DNA of 64,000 bases from Kangiella profundi (GTDB lineage Bacteria > Pseudomonadota > Gammaproteobacteria > Enterobacterales > Kangiellaceae): positions 620,001 through 684,000 of the forward strand of contig NZ_CP025120.1 in NCBI RefSeq assembly GCF_002838765.1, read 5' to 3'. Below are positions 52,981 to 59,958 of the stretch, in pieces. The translations under genes were made by a program, and so were the position numbers. The notes under the pieces are model-generated. The model did no database searches. It had not been told where the DNA came from and worked only from the letters and a program-made list of their open reading frames with translations. Each line of letters begins with the position of its first letter. Within the stretch, counting starts at the first letter, position 1.

Positions 52981-53436
52981 GAGCTGTTGGGTATAGCTGT
53001 AAAGTGGTTACTAACTGCCGAAAAATTATACAACCGATAGAGGGTATCTTATATTTTTTTCAGAATATTGGTGAAAAAAAGTCCCAAAAATATGACAGTT
53101 GAACAAAGAGAAATCCACAAGCAAGCCAAAAGCTAGATTTGACAAGGCTTTGCGCCTGTATAGAAAATATTCAGAATCAAAATAGACTAGTGCAAACATG
53201 TTATGTTATTGATTTATATAGGAAAACATCTGGGCTGTACAAAAAATGAACAATTTGTATGAGGGGCCAGTGTTTTCGGGCTTAGGCAAAGTTTCTTGCA
53301 ACTTTTCCCCAAAGTTATCCACAGATTTTGTGAAAAAATGTTTACAGAATTTTGACGCTGTTGTGACAATGTGACACTTCATTTATCTCAAAGTGTCACA
53401 TCTCATATAAACAGGGGATTTTGGAGGGCTTTGGGT
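52981..53436. other. AT-rich spacer between convergent genes
   Basis: 456 bp between two convergent genes, unusually long for such a place. Features seen are an exact TTGACA (53139-53144) followed by A/T-rich -10-like sequence, an exact DnaA-box consensus TTATCCACA (53315-53323) with a weaker AAATCCACA at 53111, and a perfect 10-bp inverted repeat TGTGACACTT/AAGTGTCACA (53370-53400). No open frame with a ribosome site is visible. An untranslated RNA is possible. Confidence 0.5.
53370..53400. repeat. Perfect inverted repeat in the 53-kb spacer
   Basis: TGTGACACTT (53370-53379) and AAGTGTCACA (53391-53400) around an 11-base AT-rich loop. No T-run follows on either strand, so it may be an operator or an RNA stem rather than a standard terminator. 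Confidence 0.6.
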
Positions 53437-54030
53437 TTACTCTTTAGTACCGCTGGCGACCGTATAGGCTGGACCTTGCTTGTGCTTTTTGTAGTTACCG
53501 AAGATTTCCTTGAAGGCTTTCTTCATGAAGTCGCGGAGTCCAGTGATGGTAACTACATAGAAAGTACCGCCTGGCTCGAGTCGATCCCAGGCATCCTGCA
53601 GGAAAATATAAAGAAGCTCATTACCCACTTTGGCTGGGATATTTGAACATATCACATTGAAGTTATTTTCTGTTACTGTGCTAAAGCCGTTGCTAAGGCG
53701 TGCAGTTGCGTTTGAAACTCCATTGAGCTGACAGTTCTTGTTGGCATAATCAACTGCAACAAAATCCTTATCGACCATTAGAGTTTGTCCTTGGGGCGCC
53801 TGTTTTGCCATGGTGATGCCCAATGCACCATAACCACAGCCCAGATCGAGACAATTGTCGGTTGGCTCAATGTCCATGTACTTCAGCAGCATGACAGTGC
53901 CGTCATCGATATTACGCGGAGAGAAAAGCCCCCAGGTAGTTTTGAATTGCAGCGGAAAGCCGCAAAGCGTCTCTTTGAAGCTGAGGTCTTTTTTCAATTC
54001 TGCGATATCAGATTTAGTGTAATGAGCCAT
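53437..54030 (-). CDS. Class I SAM methyltransferase, RsmC/YbxB-like
   Basis: A 197-residue methyltransferase of the MTS (small-domain) type. The SAM motif I is CLDLGCGYGALGI (D62), and KTTWGLFSPRNIDDGTVMLL just before it is the characteristic approach segment, as in RsmC and Bacillus YbxB. At the usual NPP(Y/F/I) catalytic motif it reads SNIPAK (N130-I-P-A-K134), which departs from the base-methylating consensus. The substrate is unknown; rRNA guanine is likely for relatives. It lies alone, divergent from rlmM. Confidence 0.8.
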   Translation of the reverse strand: MAHYTKSDIAELKKDLSFKETLCGFPLQFKTTWGLFSPRNIDDGTVMLLKYMDIEPTDNCLDLGCGYGALGITMAKQAPQGQTLMVDKDFVAVDYANKNCQLNGVSNATARLSNGFSTVTENNFNVICSNIPAKVGNELLYIFLQDAWDRLEPGGTFYVVTITGLRDFMKKAFKEIFGNYKKHKQGPAYTVASGTKE

Positions 54031-54176
54031 GAGATAAGGGTAACCGTTAAAGATGGCGCGATTTTATCACTATGTCGTCAGAATCCCTAATACTCGCAGG
54101 GGGATTGATGTCGCTTGTGAATCGGAGCCTGTGATAGAATGCGCTTCATATTTTCGCCTTGATATAGATAGGTTTC

Positions 54177-55253
54177 ATGAATCAAACCCCTTTTGTTTTT
54201 TATTGCCGCCCAGGTTTTGAGTCAGACTGTGCCGCTGAAGTGCAGTCATTTGCTAACGCCTGTGATTTGGCGGGCTATGCTAATACCATGCCGAATTCGG
54301 GGTATGTGCGCTTTTTCCTGTTTGATGAAGCCAGTGAGCAGACGTTTTTTGAAGAGCTGGATATTAGTGAGCTAATTTTTGCTCGCCAGTGGTTCTGGGC
54401 TAAAGCAGAACTGGTGGAGTTGCCACTGGAAGACCGTATCACTCCGATTCTTGAGGTATGTAGCGAAGTAGCTATGGCTAAGCAGGTTTTGGTCGAGCAT
54501 CTGGACAGCGATGAAGGACGAGAGCTTTCCAAGTTTTGTAAAAAATTTACAACTCCCGTTACTATCGCGCTGGAGAAGCAGGGCTTAATCCACGAAGACA
54601 GTGAGTTCCAGCTGCATTTGTTGTTTTTAGCCACTGACCATTGTTTGGTGGGCTTTTCACCGGTTGGACGAGCATCTGAATTAAAAGGCGGAATTCTGCG
54701 CCTAAAGTTTCCCAAGGACGCACCAAGCCGCTCAACTTTAAAGCTGGAAGAAGCGATTCAAACTCTGATGTCCGGCAAGCAGCGTAAAGCCGTTTTGCGT
54801 TTAGGACATACGGCGGTAGATCTGGGTGCTGCACCGGGAGGCTGGACCTATCAGCTGGTACAACATGGCTTGCAGGTGACCGCCATTGATAACGGCGCCA
54901 TGGATAAAAAGCTGATGCAGACCGAGCATGTGATTCACCTCAAAGATAACGCTTTGGCCTGGATGCCTGAAAAGCCAGTAAAAATACTGGTGTGTGACAT
55001 GGTGGAAAAACCGTCATTGGTCGCTAAGTTGATGGCCAAATGGCTGGTTGCCGGTAAAACGGAACATGCCATCTTCAATTTAAAATTACCAATGAAAAAG
55101 CGCTTTCAGGAAGTGAATGATTGTATTGGTATGATATGTGATGAGCTTGAAGAAGCGGATATTGATTATTTCTGGCAGGCTAAGCATCTGTATCATGACC
55201 GTGAAGAAATTACGGTTTATTTCCGACGTAAGATGAAAAATCAGCAACAGTAG
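54177..55253 (+). CDS. rlmM: RlmM, 23S rRNA C2498 2'-O-methyltransferase
   Basis: SAM-dependent enzyme that methylates the ribose of C2498 in 23S rRNA. An N-terminal THUMP-like region (FYCRPGFESDCAAEVQ) is followed by a Rossmann domain with VDLGAAPGGWTYQL from residue 214. FSPVGRASELKGGILRLKFPKDAPSRSTLKLEEA is the family linker that precedes the catalytic domain. At 358 residues it matches E. coli RlmM (366). queF starts eight bases downstream and may be cotranscribed. Confidence 0.95.
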   Translation: MNQTPFVFYCRPGFESDCAAEVQSFANACDLAGYANTMPNSGYVRFFLFDEASEQTFFEELDISELIFARQWFWAKAELVELPLEDRITPILEVCSEVAMAKQVLVEHLDSDEGRELSKFCKKFTTPVTIALEKQGLIHEDSEFQLHLLFLATDHCLVGFSPVGRASELKGGILRLKFPKDAPSRSTLKLEEAIQTLMSGKQRKAVLRLGHTAVDLGAAPGGWTYQLVQHGLQVTAIDNGAMDKKLMQTEHVIHLKDNALAWMPEKPVKILVCDMVEKPSLVAKLMAKWLVAGKTEHAIFNLKLPMKKRFQEVNDCIGMICDELEEADIDYFWQAKHLYHDREEITVYFRRKMKNQQQ

Positions 55254-55261
55254 CTATTTGT

Positions 55262-56113
55262 ATGCAAAATCACGACTTATCAAAAGAGAGATCATCACAA
55301 GAGATTCCATTAGGTAAGCAGGTTGAGTACCCATCGCAGTATCAGCCTGAGCTTTTGTTTCCGGTTGCGCGCCAGCTTAAACGCGATGAGATTAATATTC
55401 AGGGGCAGCTTCCTTTTCACGGCACGGATATCTGGAATGCTTACGAATTGTCGTGGCTGAACAGTAAGGGTAAACCCCAGGTAGCCATTGCCGTGTTCGA
55501 ATTTGATTGTGCGAGCACCAACATCATTGAGTCGAAATCTTTCAAGCTGTATTTAAACTCTCTTAACCAGACCCGCTTTACTGATTGGCCAACTGTCGAA
55601 AAAACGTTGACCGAAGATTTATCAAAAGCGGCAGGGGCGACGGTTTCTGTGAAATTGTATGAAGTTGAAGCTTACAACCAAAGTGTTCCGGTCAATGAAT
55701 GGCAGGGAATTTTGCTTGATGAGCAGGATATTGAGGTGAACAGTTACCAATATGATCCTGAGCTGTTAGAAGTGGACTCAGAGGAAGAGACTTCAGAAAG
55801 TCTCTACAGCCACCTGCTTAAGAGTAATTGCCTGATTACTTCTCAGCCGGATTGGGCCAGTATTCTTATTGAATACAAAGGTCCGAAAATCAATCATGAG
55901 TCATTACTGAAGTATCTAATCTCTTTCAGAAACCACAATGAATTTCATGAGCAATGTGTCGAGCGGGTATTCACAGATATCTTGCGACACTGCAAGCCGT
56001 CAGAATTGACTGTGTACGCCCGTTATACCCGCCGGGGAGGGTTGGATATCAATCCGTGGCGATCAAACGTCAAAGCCAAGCTCTGCAGCAATCAGCGTCA
56101 CTCTCGTCAGTAG
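55262..56113 (+). CDS. queF: QueF, preQ0 reductase (long form)
   Basis: NADPH-dependent nitrile reductase that turns preQ0 into preQ1 in queuosine synthesis. This is the long, tandem T-fold form. The catalytic cysteine is C190 in SNCLITSQPDWAS with D197, the family motif E90-SKSFKLYLNS lies in the first half, and H229-E230 are in NEFHEQC; these match the E. coli numbering. At 283 residues it equals E. coli QueF (282). It follows rlmM closely, grouping two RNA-modification genes, and ends in a bidirectional terminator. Confidence 0.96.
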   Translation: MQNHDLSKERSSQEIPLGKQVEYPSQYQPELLFPVARQLKRDEINIQGQLPFHGTDIWNAYELSWLNSKGKPQVAIAVFEFDCASTNIIESKSFKLYLNSLNQTRFTDWPTVEKTLTEDLSKAAGATVSVKLYEVEAYNQSVPVNEWQGILLDEQDIEVNSYQYDPELLEVDSEEETSESLYSHLLKSNCLITSQPDWASILIEYKGPKINHESLLKYLISFRNHNEFHEQCVERVFTDILRHCKPSELTVYARYTRRGGLDINPWRSNVKAKLCSNQRHSRQ

Positions 56114-56148
56114 ATTTATTCTGTATAAAGCAAAAACTGTTGTTCAAT

Positions 56149-56178
56149 AAAAAACCCAGCGATGCGCTGGGTTTTTAT
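56149..56178. terminator. Bidirectional terminator between queF and the POT gene
   Basis: AAAACCCAGC/GCTGGGTTTT arms around GATGC, with A-run to the left and T-run to the right; it serves both convergent genes. Confidence 0.88.
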
Positions 56179-56203
56179 ACTTATTAAAGTATGGACACTT
56201 GGT

Positions 56204-58093
56204 TTATTTAACGCCGTGCATACCTTTCTTAAGAATAGGTGATATAAGAATCATAAAGATACCTACACCAATACCCCACCACATTAGAGTGGTATAAAGA
56301 TCAGTATAAGTTGCCAGAGCAGCTCCTACATCAGTAATTTCACCGTTTGCATCAGTTTCAATCTCTGCACTGCGAGCAATACGTGTTGCAACTGTTTCCG
56401 ATAATGCTGTAGCCAGGAACCAGGTACCCATACTAACGCTAACCACTTTAGAAATCGAAAGTTTGGTTACCGCTGACAGGCCAACTGGCGATAAGCAAAG
56501 CTCGCCCATGGTGTGTAATAGGTAGGCAAGAATTAACCAGATCATGGCGACTTTACCAGCTTCGTTAGGGAACTCAGCACCTAAGATTAAAGCACCGAAG
56601 CCTAAACCAGCCAGAATAATGCCAAAGCCAAACTTCACTGGGGTACTAGGATTCATGCGGCGTTTGTCTAACCATACCCAGAGTGTTGCAAATGGGATTG
56701 CCAGCAGCATGATGAAACCTGCATTTAGGGAGCCGAACATGGATGCTTTGATTTCAGCATCACCAATCTCACGATCTAATACACGATCCGCATAGAATGT
56801 CATTGAGCCAGCTGATTGCTCAAACAAGGCCCAGAATACGATAGTTGAGAGAATCAACACCATCAATACTACTGTTTGGCCATACTCAACAGAGTTGTGC
56901 TTTACGAAACCGTAAATCACAAATCCTAGAATGACGAATACCGATAAGTAACCAAGTGCGTTCGAATCTTCGCTGAATAAGTAAGTGAAAGATAGCGCAC
57001 CGCCAATTCCAGAGTTCAGCTCATGAACAGCAGATGCAAAAGGTGCTAATGATTCATACCAGAAAGATACTTCGATTTCTGAAAGAACTGCCAAAGTTCC
57101 TAATAGAATACCTACTGCAGCAATAATACGAGCAGTCGTACGGCTGTGATCGCGGTTATGGAAGAACATTGAATACATGATGATGCCAATAATCGCGATG
57201 ACCAGGAAAATATTTTGAGTGGCATGAACGATCGGCTCTTTTTGCACCAATAACCAAACTACAGGAAGGAATAAAATGGTTCCTATATAGATAGCCGTTT
57301 CTTTATTTACTAAGCCGAAAACTTTTTCTTTCAGGATTGCTGGGTTATTTGGTTCTGCATGGCCATATAGGTATTTTTGACCTTTGAGGAAGGTAATCAA
57401 ACCAATAATCATACCGATACCGGCAGCGCCAAAGCCGTATTTCCAGCCATAAGTTTCACCTAACCAACCACAAAGTAAAGTTGCTACGAATGAGCCAATA
57501 TTGATGCCCATATAGAAAATGGTGAAGCCAGAATCACGACGTGGATCATCTTTACCGTATAACTGACCAACAATGGTTGAAATATTTGGCTTCAAGAAAC
57601 CGACACCCATTACGATTAGAGCTAAGGACATGTAAAAGACTTTGAGCGCCTGTGTATCCTGAATTGTGACATCTTCCGCTAACACTGTTCCTGCAGTTAA
57701 AACGGTACCATCTACCAGAGTTAAGTCGTCTGTAAGAACGGTTCCCGCTGCATAATGCAGGGCCTGGAAGCCTTCATAGGCCATACCAATGTGTCCCAGG
57801 GACAGTAAGATACCACCAAATACAACGGCTTTTCGCATACCCAAGTATTTATCGGCCAACATACCACCAATAACTGGCAATGCGTAAACAAGACCCGCAT
57901 AAGCGCCTAAAATATCAAGACCGGCGCCATCGCTGAACAGGTGATACTTTGTCAAATAAAGAAGTAGCAGGTACTTCATACCGTAGAATGAGAAACGCTC
58001 CCACAACTCGGTTGTGAAGCAAACATACAAGCCTTTGGGGTGACCCCACAGTTCTGGCTCTTTGATTTGAGTGTTATTCGTTTCGGCCGTCAT
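56204..58093 (-). CDS. POT/PTR2 family proton-coupled peptide transporter
   Basis: A 629-residue inner-membrane importer of di- and tripeptides. The family proton-coupling motif E29-x2-E32-R33 is in TTELWERFSFYGMKYLL, and the PTR2 signatures GGMLADKYLGMRKAV and FYMGINIGSFVATLLCGWLGE are present. About 14 hydrophobic helices are visible. Residues 111-150 form an extra loop in which GTVL recurs three times (117, 129, 135). The gene is divergent from the AlkB-like gene; a TTTATCAC/GTGATAAA inverted repeat lies in its upstream region. It fits the exported peptidases in this window. Confidence 0.92.
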   Translation of the reverse strand: MTAETNNTQIKEPELWGHPKGLYVCFTTELWERFSFYGMKYLLLLYLTKYHLFSDGAGLDILGAYAGLVYALPVIGGMLADKYLGMRKAVVFGGILLSLGHIGMAYEGFQALHYAAGTVLTDDLTLVDGTVLTAGTVLAEDVTIQDTQALKVFYMSLALIVMGVGFLKPNISTIVGQLYGKDDPRRDSGFTIFYMGINIGSFVATLLCGWLGETYGWKYGFGAAGIGMIIGLITFLKGQKYLYGHAEPNNPAILKEKVFGLVNKETAIYIGTILFLPVVWLLVQKEPIVHATQNIFLVIAIIGIIMYSMFFHNRDHSRTTARIIAAVGILLGTLAVLSEIEVSFWYESLAPFASAVHELNSGIGGALSFTYLFSEDSNALGYLSVFVILGFVIYGFVKHNSVEYGQTVVLMVLILSTIVFWALFEQSAGSMTFYADRVLDREIGDAEIKASMFGSLNAGFIMLLAIPFATLWVWLDKRRMNPSTPVKFGFGIILAGLGFGALILGAEFPNEAGKVAMIWLILAYLLHTMGELCLSPVGLSAVTKLSISKVVSVSMGTWFLATALSETVATRIARSAEIETDANGEITDVGAALATYTDLYTTLMWWGIGVGIFMILISPILKKGMHGVK

Positions 58094-58164
58094 TGTCGGC
58101 GGACTCCTATAAAAATGGATTTGAACTTAAAATTGTCGAATGAACTATTTATAGTTTTATAGTG

Positions 58165-58188
58165 TTTATCACGAGTATCAGTGATAAA
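58165..58188. promoter_or_regulatory. Inverted repeat in the POT/AlkB-like divergent region
   Basis: TTTATCAC (58165-58172) and GTGATAAA (58181-58188) separated by eight bases, about 75-95 bases upstream of the POT start. The size and spacing fit a dimeric repressor or activator site. The regulator is not identified. Confidence 0.4.
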
Positions 58189-58288
58189 ACGATCACGTTA
58201 GTTTAGCTAGCAGTCGTTTGAAAGCAAGGAAAAATGGGCTTTTTTACTTAAATCTGGTTAAAAAATGTACAGTTTGTGGTGGGGATTC

Positions 58289-58915
58289 ATGCATCAACCG
58301 AGCCTTTTCAATGAACAATCTTCTGATAGTATTCGACTAAAGGATGCTGAGCTTGAGTATTGGCCTGTGTTTCTGAGTGATAAAGAGGCAGGTGGTTATT
58401 TGAGTAAGTTGCTGAAAGTTACGGATTGGCAGACTGAAACTATACGCATTGCTGGAGTAGAACGATTAGTGCCCAGGTTGACTGCCTGGTATGGGGAACC
58501 AGGGGCTAGTTATAGTTATTCAGGAGTTTTGCATCATCCGACAGCCTGGAATCAGGAATTATTGACTCTAAAAAAGCAAATTGAGCAGTGTTGTGGAGAA
58601 AGCTTCAACAGCGCACTATTGAATCTGTATAGGAATGGTAAGGATAGCGTTGCCTGGCATAGTGATGATGAGCCAGAGCTTGGACAGCAGCCTATTATTG
58701 CTTCCTTAAGTTTAGGAGCACCGCGAAGCTTCCAGCTAAAACACAAAAAGGACCCTCATTTACGTCACAAACTGACGCTGACTTCTGGTAGTCTATTGGT
58801 CATGCGTGGTGATACGCAACAATGCTGGTCGCATCAGGTTCCGAAAGAACCTGCGGTTACTGAGCCTAGAATAAATATCACATTTCGGAATATTGTTACT
58901 AACTCAAATCAATAA
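58289..58915 (+). CDS. AlkB-type 2-oxoglutarate dioxygenase
   Basis: Iron and 2-oxoglutarate dependent enzyme expected to repair alkylated bases by oxidative demethylation; it resembles the ALKBH2/3 branch rather than E. coli AlkB. Metal ligands are H124 and D126 in AWHSDDEPELG and H182 in CWSHQVPKE. The 2-oxoglutarate/substrate arginines are in RINITFR (R194, R200). ATG 58289, preceded by GGTGGGG, gives 208 residues; an upstream in-frame ATG at 58265 lacks a ribosome site. PRLTAWYGEPGASYSYSG is the substrate-lid segment. Confidence 0.9.
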   Translation: MHQPSLFNEQSSDSIRLKDAELEYWPVFLSDKEAGGYLSKLLKVTDWQTETIRIAGVERLVPRLTAWYGEPGASYSYSGVLHHPTAWNQELLTLKKQIEQCCGESFNSALLNLYRNGKDSVAWHSDDEPELGQQPIIASLSLGAPRSFQLKHKKDPHLRHKLTLTSGSLLVMRGDTQQCWSHQVPKEPAVTEPRINITFRNIVTNSNQ

Positions 58916-58924
58916 GGAGCCAAC

Positions 58925-59935
58925 GTGTCATTTCTTGCCTGTCGCGTCTTTGAAAATAAGAAGCTTGAGAATGAGGGAAAAGAGTCAAAAGTCAGTCATC
59001 GGCTGGTGCAGATGGAGCTTGATGAATTGACTGCCGGTGATGTAGTAATTCGAGTTGAATACTCAAGTATCAATTACAAGGATGCATTGGCAGCTTCAGG
59101 TCGTGGCAAAATCATGAAGCAGTTTCCGCTCAATGCCGGAATTGACTTGGCTGGAGTGGTAGAGTATTCAGATTCTCCCAATTTTTCAAAAGGCGATCGT
59201 GTTCTGGTTAATGGGTGTGGTGTGGGTGAACAGTTTGACGGTGGTCTGGCTCAGTATGCGCGAGTTCAGTCTGATTGGGTCATTAAGATTCCCGAAAGCT
59301 ATGATGCTCGCCAGGCAATGATTATTGGCACTGCTGGCTTTACTGCGGCCCTGGCTATCCATCGCATGCAGGTTAATGACCAGAAGCCAGAAATGGGTCC
59401 AGTCGTAGTCACAGGTGCCAGTGGTGGTGTCGGTAGCATCGCGGTAAATCTTTTAAGCAAGTTAGGTTTTGAGGTTATCGCTCTGACAAGCCGCAAAAGC
59501 ATGCATGAGTATTTATTTGAATTAGGGGCGAACAAAGTGGTTAGTGAAGACGAACTTGGAATGTCCGATAAGCCGCTTGGCAAAGCGCTGTTTGGCGGTG
59601 CGATTGATAATATTGGCGGCAAAACACTAAGCAAGATTATTGCGCACACTCAGCTGTGGGGAAATGTGGCCTCCATTGGTTTGGCGCAAAGTCCTGACCT
59701 TGAAGCTAAAGTGTTTCCATTCATTTTACGCGGTGTCAGTCTGTTGGGAATTAGTTCAACTAACTGTCCAATGCCGTTGCGCACTAAGCTATGGCATCAG
59801 TTTGGGAGAGAGTTGCCATTGCCAGACTTCGAAACAATTGTCAGCAAAGAAATTAACTTAAAAGATGTCTCACCTTATTTTGATGAGCTGATCGATAAAA
59901 AACATCATGGTCGTCTAATAGTGAACTGCCAATAA
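58925..59935 (+). CDS. acuI: AcuI/YhdH-type acrylyl-CoA reductase, MDR family
   Basis: Medium-chain dehydrogenase/reductase of the YhdH/AcuI group, an NADPH-dependent acrylyl-CoA reductase in E. coli and in DMSP-degrading marine bacteria. The family segments SSINYKDALAASGRGKIMKQFPLNAGIDLAG, AMIIGTAGFTAALAIHRM, the cofactor motif VVTGASGGVGS and PFILRGVSLLGISS are all present. No zinc ligands are seen, as expected. The start is GTG with AAGGAG (58914-58919) upstream. At 336 residues it is slightly longer than E. coli AcuI (324). The physiological substrate here is inferred. Confidence 0.88.
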   Translation: MSFLACRVFENKKLENEGKESKVSHRLVQMELDELTAGDVVIRVEYSSINYKDALAASGRGKIMKQFPLNAGIDLAGVVEYSDSPNFSKGDRVLVNGCGVGEQFDGGLAQYARVQSDWVIKIPESYDARQAMIIGTAGFTAALAIHRMQVNDQKPEMGPVVVTGASGGVGSIAVNLLSKLGFEVIALTSRKSMHEYLFELGANKVVSEDELGMSDKPLGKALFGGAIDNIGGKTLSKIIAHTQLWGNVASIGLAQSPDLEAKVFPFILRGVSLLGISSTNCPMPLRTKLWHQFGRELPLPDFETIVSKEINLKDVSPYFDELIDKKHHGRLIVNCQ

Positions 59936-59958
59936 CAAGACCTTTGAAAAAGAAGATT

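Noticed and set aside
53100..53400. Chromosomal replication origin, because of a DnaA box in AT-rich DNA
   Set aside because: Only one exact box and one weak match, no dnaA, dnaN or mnmG nearby; one exact 9-mer is within chance.
53371..53646. 91-codon forward frame at 53.4 kb
   Set aside because: Mostly antisense to the methyltransferase gene, which has clear motifs; the forward frame has none.
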